Source: Planctomycetota bacterium
GTDB lineage: Bacteria > Planctomycetota > UBA11346
Direction: 5' to 3'
Assembly: GCA_025055595.1 (NCBI GenBank)
Contig: JANWWU010000041.1
Location: forward strand, 1-35,284
Length of the DNA: 35,284 nucleotides
Of this stretch, positions 25,155 to 34,027 are shown piece by piece. Numbering within the stretch: the stretch's first letter is position 1; each line of letters begins with the position of its first letter. Under the pieces are notes generated by a model, which was not told where the DNA came from, made no database searches, and worked only from the letters and a program-made list of their open reading frames with translations. A program made the position numbers and the translations under genes.

Positions 25155-25423
25155 TATGCCACCACGATCGCACGAGCCGCGGCGGGCGAAGCGGTCGCTC
25201 GTCCCAGACGGCGCTCGTCGCCGCGCGAAAGATTGAAGATGCGAACATCGTCCTCGGGCGCGATGACCGAGATGATCGCGTCCGTGAGGCGTCGTTCCTG
25301 GTCCCGATCAAGGTCTCCACAAAAGACTGAATACTGCACCCGGTCGAGGAAGCGGCTGAGCACGCGATACAGTCGCCGGCGCCGGCGGTCAGGACCGATG
25401 TCGTAGCTGACGGCGATGCGCAT
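25154..25423 (-). CDS. cas2: CRISPR-associated Cas2
   Basis: Cas2 is the structural partner of Cas1 in spacer integration. The 89-aa protein starts MRIAVSYDIGPDRRRRRLYRVLSRFLDRVQYSVFCGDLD, the ferredoxin-like Cas2 fold with the first-strand aspartate. The ORF-track start at 25549 adds 42 residues of antisense-like sequence; the ATG at 25423 is right because it shares its A with the RT-primase stop (TGATG) and gives the normal size. Its stop overlaps cas1. It continues to RIFNLSRGDERRLGRA. Confidence 0.95.
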   Translation of the reverse strand: MRIAVSYDIGPDRRRRRLYRVLSRFLDRVQYSVFCGDLDRDQERRLTDAIISVIAPEDDVRIFNLSRGDERRLGRATASPAAARAIVVA

Positions 25424-28400
25424 CACAGCTCCAAGCAGGGAATGCCATCCATCAGCCGGCAGATGCCGCGGATGGTGCGCAGGCTCCCACCGGCGGCTCG
25501 GATCCGCTCGACAAGGAGCTGGCGCTGCAGGCGGAGGCGCTCGTGACACGCGAGCAGGTCAGCGAGGACGGCATCGTCGTCGGGCACAGAGGTCGCGGCA
25601 CTCAAGGGGGGCGCAGCTGGCGCCGAAGAAAGAGTCGGGCCACTGGGCAGGGTGGGCGATGATGCCGCGCCGCCGACAGCCGCCGGTGAGGCGGGCGGTG
25701 TCGCAAGCGGGGGCGGAACGGCCTGCGCCGCCGGCACCGCTGGCGCAGTCTGGCAAGCGGCGTTGCAGTGCGAGTCATCGGGCGGAGGGTCTGCATGCGG
25801 TTTCAGGCCGACCGAGGCGGTATCGGCGGTGGCGGGGGGCGTAGAGACGCTCGCAGCGCTCTGCGCGACGCGACGCGCTTGCGCGAGGAACTCGGCGGCA
25901 GAAGCGATCTGCACAGGCCATGTCGGCCGCGACGACGGGCGGTTGGACGGCGGCGCTGGCGGCTGGGACACGGCGGGGGAAGCGGGAGGAGGCAAGGGCG
26001 CCGATGGCATCTTCTGAGCATGGAGGCGTTTAGGATGGATCGGATGGATGCCGACATGGCATGTCGGGCTGAAGTAACGGCCAGGACGCTGCGGAAACCG
26101 GCAACGGCAGACTTCGCTGGTCGCCAGGCCAGGCAGCATCTGCTGGATGCGGTGACAACCGATGGGCTGGTCTTTGATCCGGCGCAGGTGGCTTTCGGTC
26201 TGGTGGTAATCGTAGTTCTGACACGCGCTGATGATGTGGTGGACGGCGGCGCGGCCGGCCTCTCCCAAGGGCTTCAGGCAGCTGCCGAGCACCCACCGTT
26301 CGTGGTGAGCAAGATGGCGCAGCGTCGCAGCCTTGTCGGCGAGCGCATGCAAGACGGCACAGCTGCGCAGGAGCGTGCCGACGGGGTCGGCGGCAGCGAC
26401 GGCGCCAGGCGGCGGGCGCACTTCGCCGCAGAGAACGCGCTCGATGTCGCAGGCGGCGATGCGGCGTGCGCCGAGAATGGCCTGCATGGGATGGGCGACG
26501 GGGTGCAGATGCCGATCGAGGATGCGGCTGGGAGCGCGGGTGACGGGATGGACGCCGCAAGGCAGGCGCAAGCGGTTGCCGGGGAGTTGGGGGTCGGGTT
26601 TGTCGTTGGCGGGGAAGATCTCGAGGTTGATGCCTTCCGGCAGCTGGCCGGCGCGATCGCGTACGGCCAGCAGGACCTGCCGGGCTCGGGAGGCGGGAAC
26701 AGGGTCATGGAAGATGAACCAGAGATGGTAGCCGCGACCGCCGCTGTCCTCAGGCACCGCCTCGAGGCCGAGACCGTGGGCGGCGTTCAGCAGCTGGCGT
26801 ACGGCGTCCTGGGCGCGACGGCGGAACTCGGCGAGGCGCTCCTCATCGTAGCGGTGGCGCTGCAGCACCTTCCGCGCGATGTCGATGTCGAAGGCGGCGA
26901 CCCGCGACATGCCATCGGCGCGCACGAGGTAGGCCGCGACGACGGTCTTGCCGGCGAGGTGGTCACGGAAGAGGTCGTGATCGATGCGACCGGCGCAGTG
27001 GCGATAGATGGCGCGACCGGCGCTGTCGGCGCTGCCGATCGCGTGCATCTCGTCGTGACCGCCGAGCAAGCGGAGGACGGCGTCGCGTTCCGGGCTGGTG
27101 CTGATGGTGCGCGGGCGGTGCTCGACGATGCGGATCAGGTCCATCGCGCCGCATGAGGTGTCGCGCGGGACGGTGGCGGCGTCGCGCTCGGCGGCGACGG
27201 CGAGGGTCTCGGCGCCGAGCATGCGGTAGCAGCTGGCGAGCAGCCGGTAGCCCTCGGCGAAGCCGGGATCGGCTTCTACGCAGGCATCGGCTTCGGCGAG
27301 CGCTTCCTGCATCCGCCGTTCGCGCAGGAAGAGCACCGCCAACAGCCAATGCGCGCAGGCATCGCCGGGCTGGAGCATCAGGTGGCGGCGCAGGGCGAGT
27401 TCGGCTTCGCCATGCTCGCCGGCGGCGATGCAGTAGGCGCCCCAGACGCGATGGAAGAGCGGATGCCGCAGGACATGCAGGGGCGCAACGCGGGCGCGCA
27501 GGGCCGCCAGGCGCTCGATGTGGCCGTTATCCCACAGCAGGCGCGCTTCGCCGAGCAAGGCTTCGGCTTCGGCATGGAGCTGCGGATCGTCGCTGCCCGG
27601 AGCGGCGAGCGCTGGGAGAGGCGGAGGGCGGAAGTAGCTGGCCCAGCGGCGCACATGTTCGTTCAGCGTCCGCCGATCCAGGCACTGGCCGGCAGCGTGA
27701 GCGTGGGCATCGGCCTCGGCGACGATGGCATGGAGGTGGTCCAAGCTGTCGGCACCCGGACGGGCGCCGCGATCGGTGAGCGTGAAGCCGAGGAAGGGGA
27801 TGCCGGCGGACAGGGGAGCGCAGACGGTGCCCGTCGGCTTGAGATGCAGACCGATGGCAACGAGCGCCGTGCGCAGGATCTCGCCGCGGCGCTCCAGGCC
27901 GTCGCTGTCCTTGCCCATGAGCAGGATGTTGTCGGAATAGCGCAGATAGTGGCCGAGGGCGCACTGCGCGCGATCGACTTCCGCCATGTAGAGATTGGAG
28001 AACAGCGGTGAAAGCGAGAGGCCCTGCGGCAAGCCGCGCGTCGGCGTGCCGTCATGAGAGGGCGCCTCCACCAGCATGCGGGCGATGGCCAAGAGCTCGA
28101 GCCGATCGGGCAGCCAAGCGGCGAGCATCGCGAAGAGGCGGGCGACATCGATGCTCGGGAAGAAATCGTTGATATCGGTGGTGAACGCGACGCTGTCGCC
28201 ACCCTGGCGCCAGGCTTCGATCTGGGCGAGGGCGCTGTGCGCGCCGCGGCCGGGGACGTAGGCGTGCGCCGCCGGGTGCAGGCGGGAACTCAGCAGCGGT
28301 TCGAGGCGAGCGAGGAGGGCTGCCGATAGGAGACGATCGGCGACGGTGGGGACCGACAGTTCACGCACGCCGCCGCTCGGCTTCTCGACGAGGACGCGGC

Positions 28401-28581
28401 GCAGCGGGGCCGGCGACCAGGTGCCAGCGGCGAGGGCGTCGGCGATCCCGCGCGCCAGGCTCTGCAGGTCGCGCTCGGCGTCAGCAACGCTGACGCCGTC
28501 GCAGCCGGCCGAGCCGCCGCCGCTGCGTACGCGCGGCCACGCTGCGAGCAGTTCATCGACGGTGATGGCCATGGCTACCAT
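25423..28581 (-). CDS. Reverse transcriptase-TPR-primase/polymerase (CasPrimPol-type) fusion
   Basis: This is a 1,052-aa multidomain protein. Residues about 25-320 are a reverse transcriptase: VEKPSGGVRELSVPTVADRLL, TTDINDFFPSID (first Asp136), GLPQGLSLSPLFSNLYM and the active-site box RYSDNILL, in which the canonical YxDD is YSDN. Residues about 335-470 are TPR repeats. Residues about 500-720 are an archaeo-eukaryotic primase-type domain: AAFDIDIARK (DID, 565-567), EDSGGRGYHLWFIF and GNRLRLPCGVH. A Cys/His-rich part follows (about 770-850: PIGCHRI, VCRCRF, SPTCHVG), then a Pro/Ala-rich linker and a terminal helical segment. RT and primase activities linked to cas1-cas2 would let spacers be copied from RNA or DNA fragments. 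The start is the ATG at 28581 with AGGGAG upstream. Confidence 0.92.
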   Translation of the reverse strand: MVAMAITVDELLAAWPRVRSGGGSAGCDGVSVADAERDLQSLARGIADALAAGTWSPAPLRRVLVEKPSGGVRELSVPTVADRLLSAALLARLEPLLSSRLHPAAHAYVPGRGAHSALAQIEAWRQGGDSVAFTTDINDFFPSIDVARLFAMLAAWLPDRLELLAIARMLVEAPSHDGTPTRGLPQGLSLSPLFSNLYMAEVDRAQCALGHYLRYSDNILLMGKDSDGLERRGEILRTALVAIGLHLKPTGTVCAPLSAGIPFLGFTLTDRGARPGADSLDHLHAIVAEADAHAHAAGQCLDRRTLNEHVRRWASYFRPPPLPALAAPGSDDPQLHAEAEALLGEARLLWDNGHIERLAALRARVAPLHVLRHPLFHRVWGAYCIAAGEHGEAELALRRHLMLQPGDACAHWLLAVLFLRERRMQEALAEADACVEADPGFAEGYRLLASCYRMLGAETLAVAAERDAATVPRDTSCGAMDLIRIVEHRPRTISTSPERDAVLRLLGGHDEMHAIGSADSAGRAIYRHCAGRIDHDLFRDHLAGKTVVAAYLVRADGMSRVAAFDIDIARKVLQRHRYDEERLAEFRRRAQDAVRQLLNAAHGLGLEAVPEDSGGRGYHLWFIFHDPVPASRARQVLLAVRDRAGQLPEGINLEIFPANDKPDPQLPGNRLRLPCGVHPVTRAPSRILDRHLHPVAHPMQAILGARRIAACDIERVLCGEVRPPPGAVAAADPVGTLLRSCAVLHALADKAATLRHLAHHERWVLGSCLKPLGEAGRAAVHHIISACQNYDYHQTESHLRRIKDQPIGCHRIQQMLPGLATSEVCRCRFPQRPGRYFSPTCHVGIHPIHPKRLHAQKMPSAPLPPPASPAVSQPPAPPSNRPSSRPTWPVQIASAAEFLAQARRVAQSAASVSTPPATADTASVGLKPHADPPPDDSHCNAACQTAPAVPAAQAVPPPLATPPASPAAVGGAASSPTLPSGPTLSSAPAAPPLSAATSVPDDDAVLADLLACHERLRLQRQLLVERIRAAGGSLRTIRGICRLMDGIPCLEL

Positions 28582-28619
28582 GCGGGACTCCCTCTCGGTC
28601 GGTCGGCATCGCGGGTTCC

Positions 28620-28644
28620 GGAGCTCCTACCAGGAGCTCCTACC
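28620..28644 (-). promoter_or_regulatory. Tandem GGTAGGAGCTCC repeats, possible leader hairpin of the RT operon
   Basis: Two copies of GGTAGGAGCTCC (13-bp period) just downstream of promoter copy 5. The GGAGCTCC cores can pair as GGAGCTCC-TGGTA-GGAGCTCC, an 8-bp stem with a 5-nt loop near the predicted 5' end. Could be an operator or an mRNA-level control. Confidence 0.55.
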
Positions 28645-28646
28645 AT

Positions 28647-28676
28647 AAATACCATTTCGCCTTTCCGCATCTGACA
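28647..28676 (-). promoter_or_regulatory. Recurrent promoter-like element (copy 5) of the RT-cas2-cas1 operon
   Basis: On the minus strand TGTCAG (28676-28671), an 18-nt spacer and GTATTT (28652-28647). The leader to the ATG at 28581 is 65 nt, longer than at the other copies, and holds the tandem repeats. Confidence 0.65.
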
Positions 28677-28715
28677 GGCGAGTTGGATGGAGGTCAGCGC
28701 CGGCATGATGCCGGC

Positions 28716-29642
28716 ATGCTGCCGGAACTGCCGGTGCGCCGGTTGCACCTGCGCTGGCACGCGGCGCGTCCGTGCCCGCTGCCGCTGGGGCTGGGCGAAG
28801 CGCTGCGCGGAGCCCTGGGATACCGTGCAGCAGAGGACCCGGCTGCCTTCGCGATCTTCTACCAACATCAAGGGACGGCGCCGTGGTGCTGGCGCTACGC
28901 GCCGCGGCGCGAGCGCGCGTGCACTGTGGCGGTGCACATCTGCCTGATCGGCCACGCCGTGCAGTTCGCCGAGACGCTGACCAAGGCCGCGGTGTCGTTG
29001 CCGGCGCTCGATATCACGCGCTCGAAACTGCGGCTGCCGCCGTTGACGCTGATCGAAGCGACGGCTGGGCCGACCGAGCCGCTGCCGGCGGCAGCGGAGC
29101 AGGCGATCGCGGCAGCCGGCTGGGCGCTGCTGACGCCGATGGTCGTGACGCGGCAGCACGCTGTGCTCACGGAAGGATGGCAGGGTGCCGATATCGGTCG
29201 GGCGGTGATCCGCCGCCTCTCCTCGCTGGCCGAGGCCTGCGGCCTGTCCTGGTCGCCGCCGTGCGGGGAGCTGGTCGCCGATTGCAGCGGGTTGACAGCG
29301 ACGCGCTTCCCAGCCAAGGGCGCGACGCATCCCGCCTGCCAGGGGACGATCTCCGCCGCCGGCTGCAGCGCCGAGCTGCGGCAATTGCTCGCTGCGGCCT
29401 GCCTGGTCAATGCCGGCCGCTTCGCGGTCTTCGGCGCGGGCACCTGGGTGCCGATCAACGACGCCGGCGCCGATGGCGCGGCCGCCGTTGCACCGTGCTC
29501 GCCAGCCGCTGCCGCAAGGCCGCCATCGGCGGAGGATGCAGCGCGACACCAGCCAGACGAGGATCGCCAAGGCGATCCAGACTCCGCAGCGCAGCAGGAG
29601 CGTCGCCAGCCAGGAGACGAAGCGGCACGCGAAGATCGCTAA
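28716..29642 (+). CDS. cas6: CRISPR RNA-processing endoribonuclease, Cas6-like
   Basis: The 308-aa protein resembles Cas6, which cuts pre-crRNA within repeats. Features seen: LPLGLGEALRGALGYR near the N-terminus, VHICLIGHAVQFAETLTKA, the RRLSSLAEACG helix and the Cas6-type C-terminal ending LRQLLAAACLVNAGRFAVFGAGTWVP (Gly-rich loop). It is divergent from the RT-cas2-cas1 operon. The start is not settled: ATG at 28716 gives the typical LPELPVRRLHLRW beginning but has no good ribosome-binding site, while a TTG at 28683 is preceded by AGGCGAG. After about residue 248 the chain is a low-complexity Asp/Gln/Arg/Ala tail of about 60 residues not seen in Cas6; the antisense strand here encodes a membrane-helix-like frame, so the true end may differ. 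Confidence 0.75.
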   Translation: MLPELPVRRLHLRWHAARPCPLPLGLGEALRGALGYRAAEDPAAFAIFYQHQGTAPWCWRYAPRRERACTVAVHICLIGHAVQFAETLTKAAVSLPALDITRSKLRLPPLTLIEATAGPTEPLPAAAEQAIAAAGWALLTPMVVTRQHAVLTEGWQGADIGRAVIRRLSSLAEACGLSWSPPCGELVADCSGLTATRFPAKGATHPACQGTISAAGCSAELRQLLAAACLVNAGRFAVFGAGTWVPINDAGADGAAAVAPCSPAAAARPPSAEDAARHQPDEDRQGDPDSAAQQERRQPGDEAAREDR

Positions 29643-30439
29643 GACGGCGGCGGGATGGGGGGACTTGTCCGGCTCCTCCCAGGAGAGGGCGTCGGGGAGC
29701 GCGATCCGACGAGCGGGTCGACGCGCGGCGGACCGGCCGACAGCAGCGGCGGGCAGCGGGCGTTTCGACGCGCGCCACAGAAAGCCCGCAGCTGTTCGGC
29801 CGCTGGGGCACGCTCAGCCGAGCCACCGACCGGCACTCACCCAGCCCACTGGCTGCCGCGCCGCTCGCCAACTCCGTGATCGCATGCCCGGCATTGACGC
29901 CCAAGGATCGCGATCTCTGGGCGATGTCCTGCGAGGCCTGGCGCCCCAGCTCGGCTTTCAGCTCGCTCGCGAGTGCGGCGCCGGGGCCTGGGAAGCCTTC
30001 GCGCGCAAGGCGTCGGCGAAGAGGCGATCGCGCGCGGCGAGGAAGCGGTCCTTGCTCGCTGCAGCCGCTGTTCGATTCCGGCCTCGTGCCACGCATGCAG
30101 CCATCGCCGTCGAGGCAGCGAGCGCGTTTCCGCTGCACTGCCCGCGCGCTCTCGTCATGCGACGCAAGCACGCACCAGAGGGCGGAAGAGGCGGTCGTCA
30201 GATCCTCGGAAGGGCCGGACGCCGTTCAGGCCCGCTGAGAGCAGCCAGCGCGCCGGACTTCTTCGGCCGCCCCCAACAGATCGTCGCGCCAGGCTCGATG
30301 CACGCTCGGAGCCGCTCCGAGGAATCATGCTTCTCGAGAAATGCTTGCGCGTCTCAGCGGAGCGCGAGCCGTCAGGCGCCGGCAGCCGTCGCGGCGCGCT
30401 GCATGCGCGGGCGGAAAGCACGGCGCCCGGCAGCTCTGC
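29455..30439. other. Unresolved region between cas6 and the CARF-nuclease gene
   Basis: I cannot assign a gene to about 800 bp beyond cas6. Several long frames exist on both strands. On the minus strand a frame reads ALPDALSWEEPDKSPHP then AIFACRFVSWLATLLL and GVWIALAILVWLVSRC (a clear membrane-helix pattern) across the cas6 3' end, but a stop lies upstream and no start codon follows it. Another minus frame (29455-30171) contains LASELKAELGRQASQDIAQRS, and a plus frame has SLGDVLRGLAPQLGFQLA. The pattern suits a frameshifted or decayed membrane-protein gene, or a chance effect of high GC. No CRISPR repeats matching the array are present. Confidence 0.35.
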
Positions 30440-33400
30440 TCAGCGGAAGTTGAACGGCAGCACGCTGCGCAACAAGGCGAGCGGCGGCCCGGGTTGCTGG
30501 ACGAAAGCGCCGATCGCCTCCAGGCGGGCAGCGGCGAGCGGCAGGGCCGCGCGCAGCGCGGCGAGGGCGGATTCGGCCTCGGGCCAGGGCGTGCCCCAGG
30601 CGACGGCGAGCGCGCGGCAGCAAGCGCCGATCATGTGGACCACCGGGCCCTGCTCCTCGGCGAAGGCCAGCGTTGCGGCCTGCAGCGCGAGGTCGCGCGC
30701 GGCGTCCGCTTCCCGATCCCGCAGGAGGATCGCTCGATACAGCTGGATCAGCGGCCAGGGGTGGCCAAAGCCTTCCTGCCAGCGGTGACGCGCGCCGAGA
30801 TAGGCGTCGGCCAGCTGCTGATCGGGGCGGTGGACGAGGTAGCGCAGCAGGGTGTGCTGCCGGTATCGCTCATCGTCGCCCGATGCCGCGAGGCGCGGCA
30901 CCGCCTCCGGCAGCGCGCCGAGGTAGGCTTCGAGCGCGGCCTTCGCTGCGCGGTCGTCGGCTTCGGGGTCATCCATCGCCGCGATCGCATCGTAACAGCG
31001 GGTCTGATCGAGTTCGCGCGCGCGTTCCTCGGGGTCCGAGAGGCGCTCGAAGGCGGCGATCGCCTCGGCGAAGGCGCGGCGGGCGCCCGCGAAATCGCCC
31101 AGGAAAGCACGATGCTGCCCCTCGCTCGAGCGCAGCTGGCCCCAGCGCCGCAAGCCGACGACCGCTGGCGCAACCCCCTGCCAACGGACAAGCATGCGGC
31201 TCGCCTCCGCGAAGTCGAAGCGGTTCGTGGCGGAGACCGCGCGGTGCAGATCGGCATGGCAGCACAGCGGCGCGTCTTCGTCCTGCAAGCGCGCCGACAA
31301 TGCGGCCAGTTCTTCGCTCCATGCACCCTCAACCGCGCCGAGATGGTTGGCCCGCGCCAGGTTGACGGTCAGCCAGGCCAGGCGCAGCGCCGGCGGCAAG
31401 GCGGCATCGTCGGGCTTGGCCTGCTGCAGCCAATCGACCAAGGAGCCGATCAGCCGCAAATCGACATGGCCGCGTCCGAGCTGGCGCTGCGCCTCGGCGA
31501 GATAGCGGCGCCAGCGCGCGAGATCGCTGCGGCACGCTGCCGCCGTCGCGGCGATGATGGCGCTCGCGATGCTCGCCGGATGGCTGGCCTCGTCGCTGTT
31601 GAGCAGCGCCGCCCAGCGCTGCGGCGACAGCCCGTCGGGCTGATCCCAGGCGTCCCAGCAGGCCGCCAGCTCCGCGGCCGAGAACTCGAGCAGGCAGGTT
31701 CTCGCCAATCCGGAGCGGCGGAGGCGCTCCTTCGACGACAAGCTCGGCGAACCCCACGTGAACGCCAAGGCATCGACATGCGGCAGCAGGGGGTCTCCGT
31801 CCTTGGGCGCGAAGTCGATGCGCAGGTCGATGGCGGCCGCGCGCTCGGGCCAGGCGCGGGCGAGCATCGCCAGGGCATCGCGACAGATGGCTTCGGGCAC
31901 GGAGCCGGGACAGAAGGGAGGGCGCGCTTCGATGACCACATGGATGGTCGTCGGACCGTCGAGCGGCAGGAGGCGCAGCACCCAGTCGAGGATGGCGCGC
32001 ATGCCGTCGAACCAGCGCTCGCCGGGCGTCGACGGCAGCGCATCGAGGCGCAACCCGATGACGCCGCAGGGCGCGTCGAGCACCTGCTGCACCGCGGCAT
32101 CGATCTCGGCGGGATCGGCGATTGCGCACGCATGCCAACCGCGGGGCAAGGGCTGGATGCCCGGCTGCGCGGCATCGACGAGCAGGCCGACGAAGCGGCC
32201 CATCCAGCCGGGGCCCTCTTCGCCGAAGCGCTCGCCGGTCTCATCGAGCAGCAGGCGCCACCTCGGACGCGGCGCGAGGGCGCGAATGTCGTTGGGATGC
32301 AGCCCTGCGGGCGGCGGTGGCAGGCGGCGTCGCGGCTGCGGCATCGCCACCGGCCTGGTCGGCTCGGCGCGATGCGGTCGGGGCCGCACGGTGGAGAGCG
32401 GCCCACCCTGCTGCAGGCGCTGTTGATCGGCCTGGCGACGCTGGAACGCCACCCGCCCCTTCTTGTGCGATTGGACGATGCGCTGCTGCAGGTAGGAATT
32501 CAGCGACGGCGGCAGGGCGAGCGCGAGCGCATGCCGCAAGAGCTCATATGTCCCCTGGTGGCCGCGCGCGCCGAGAGAATACGCGATGCGGATCAAGGCC
32601 TGCGCCAGCTCGCCGCGCTGCAGCAACGACTCGACCTCGGGCAGGCGCTGCGGCCAGCAGCGCGCGATCTCGTCGCGCAGCTGCTGGATTCGGTCGACAT
32701 CCCGCTCCTTCCACGACAGCAGCTTCTCCTCCATCTCGTCGATCAGCTGCTGCGCGGAGCATTGCGCCAGAAGATACTCCGGGGCGGCGTCCGTCCTCCT
32801 GCTGCCCGCCCAGTCACGGATCTCCTTCTCGCTGGAGGCGATCTGGATCCGTCGCTGCTTGCAAGCGCGCTCGAACTCCTCCTTCGCCTGCCAGTCGCTG
32901 TCGCTGCGCAGCTCCCACCAGAAGCAGGGCGAGAGCGCGAAATGCCCGCGCGTCTTGCCCACGACATCGACCAGGTCGTTGAGCACCTTCGCCAGCTCGG
33001 TGAGCTGGCGGTTCTTGCCCGGCTGCACCTTGCATTCGACGACCGACAGCACGCCGTCATGGGCGCGGAACACAATGTCGGCCTCGCGCGATTGCCGGTG
33101 GACGCCGCCACTGGTCACCAGCTCGCAGTTGCGCCGCAAGCTGACGCCGCTGGCGGCGAGCCAGTGCGCGACCAAGTGCTCCCACCAGTCGCCGATGATG
33201 AAACGGCACCAGCGGTGATCACGATCGCGGGGAATGATCAGGGCATCGCCATCGCTGCGACAGGCCTCGGGATCGAGCGGCTGCAGACGGCGCAGAAAAT
33301 CGGCCAACTCTCCCGGCGCGATCCTCGCCATGCCGTCACCGAGCAGCTCGATGCCCGCCTCTGCGAGCGCGTCTGGGCGCTTGCCGCCCAATCCCCACAG

Positions 33401-34027
33401 CGCGCGCAGCGCCTCGTCGTAGCGCGCGATGACGCTGCGCTGGCGATCGCTGACATCGTCATAGATCACGCGCGCGAAGGGCGCGAGATCGATGCCGGGG
33501 TAGGCGTCGGGCCGCCACCGGACCTCGTCATTGAGCAGCCCCAGCTCGTCCTCGAGCGCGAGCGGCGGAAGCGCGAAGACCTTCCCGTCGGGATGTCCCT
33601 TCACTTCGATCACATGACGAGCGTCTTCGGCCGTGTAGTGGACCTCATCCCAGTCCGCAGCCTCGGCCAACGCCATCGCCGCCGCTTTCGTCGAGCCCGT
33701 GATATTGGCGATGACCTTGAGCCCCTCGCCTCGCGCTTGGCCGACGAGCGGCCGCACGCGGCGCTGCATCCATTCTCGCGCCTGGTGCATCGATGAAGCG
33801 GACAGCCGCTCGCTCTCCTGCTCTTCCGCATGGCCGCCGAGCACCTGGATCTCGCCGCAGCCCTTCTCCTTCTGTTCGAGCACCCGGCGCACGCGCTGCT
33901 CGATCTGCGCCATCTCCCGGCGCGAGCTGCTGATCAAGATCACGCGCTGCGGCTTGAGGTGGACGATCGCCTGCACGCTGGCGATGGGGTAGTCGGAGAG
34001 CAGGCAGAAATAAGCGACTGGCTGCAT
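30440..34027 (-). CDS. CARF-domain nuclease (Card1/Can2-like) with RNase H-like and TPR extensions
   Basis: This is a 1,195-aa protein. Residues about 1-165 form a CARF-type sensor (VAYFCLLSDYPIASVQAI; IANITGSTKAAAMAL at 106-120, matching the family NxTGGTK motif). Residues about 265-410 form a PD-(D/E)xK nuclease (GDWWEHLV; EADIVF, Asp317; VVECKVQPG, Glu331 and Lys333). These parts alone match Card1/Can2, which cut DNA or RNA when cyclic oligoadenylate binds. An unusual extension follows: a helical/Pro-rich linker, a domain at about 585-760 beginning RWRLLLDETGERF, with HVVIEARPPF and HVDALAFTWG, which recalls DUF3800/RNase H-like folds (Asp595, Glu700, Asp752), and then about 400 residues of helical TPR-like repeats. 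The ATG directly follows the stop of the Csx-like gene (TGAATG). Confidence 0.85.
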   Translation of the reverse strand: MQPVAYFCLLSDYPIASVQAIVHLKPQRVILISSSRREMAQIEQRVRRVLEQKEKGCGEIQVLGGHAEEQESERLSASSMHQAREWMQRRVRPLVGQARGEGLKVIANITGSTKAAAMALAEAADWDEVHYTAEDARHVIEVKGHPDGKVFALPPLALEDELGLLNDEVRWRPDAYPGIDLAPFARVIYDDVSDRQRSVIARYDEALRALWGLGGKRPDALAEAGIELLGDGMARIAPGELADFLRRLQPLDPEACRSDGDALIIPRDRDHRWCRFIIGDWWEHLVAHWLAASGVSLRRNCELVTSGGVHRQSREADIVFRAHDGVLSVVECKVQPGKNRQLTELAKVLNDLVDVVGKTRGHFALSPCFWWELRSDSDWQAKEEFERACKQRRIQIASSEKEIRDWAGSRRTDAAPEYLLAQCSAQQLIDEMEEKLLSWKERDVDRIQQLRDEIARCWPQRLPEVESLLQRGELAQALIRIAYSLGARGHQGTYELLRHALALALPPSLNSYLQQRIVQSHKKGRVAFQRRQADQQRLQQGGPLSTVRPRPHRAEPTRPVAMPQPRRRLPPPPAGLHPNDIRALAPRPRWRLLLDETGERFGEEGPGWMGRFVGLLVDAAQPGIQPLPRGWHACAIADPAEIDAAVQQVLDAPCGVIGLRLDALPSTPGERWFDGMRAILDWVLRLLPLDGPTTIHVVIEARPPFCPGSVPEAICRDALAMLARAWPERAAAIDLRIDFAPKDGDPLLPHVDALAFTWGSPSLSSKERLRRSGLARTCLLEFSAAELAACWDAWDQPDGLSPQRWAALLNSDEASHPASIASAIIAATAAACRSDLARWRRYLAEAQRQLGRGHVDLRLIGSLVDWLQQAKPDDAALPPALRLAWLTVNLARANHLGAVEGAWSEELAALSARLQDEDAPLCCHADLHRAVSATNRFDFAEASRMLVRWQGVAPAVVGLRRWGQLRSSEGQHRAFLGDFAGARRAFAEAIAAFERLSDPEERARELDQTRCYDAIAAMDDPEADDRAAKAALEAYLGALPEAVPRLAASGDDERYRQHTLLRYLVHRPDQQLADAYLGARHRWQEGFGHPWPLIQLYRAILLRDREADAARDLALQAATLAFAEEQGPVVHMIGACCRALAVAWGTPWPEAESALAALRAALPLAAARLEAIGAFVQQPGPPLALLRSVLPFNFR

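Noticed and set aside
26200-26225. TGTCAGAAC on the minus strand within the RT-primase gene
   Set aside because: No TAT hexamer at the fixed spacing; it is a coding coincidence.
25768-27156. 462-aa plus-strand ORF
   Set aside because: Antisense to the RT-primase gene.
30341-33796. 1,151-aa plus-strand ORF
   Set aside because: Antisense to the CARF nuclease gene, whose frame has clear CARF and nuclease motifs; no domain in this ORF.
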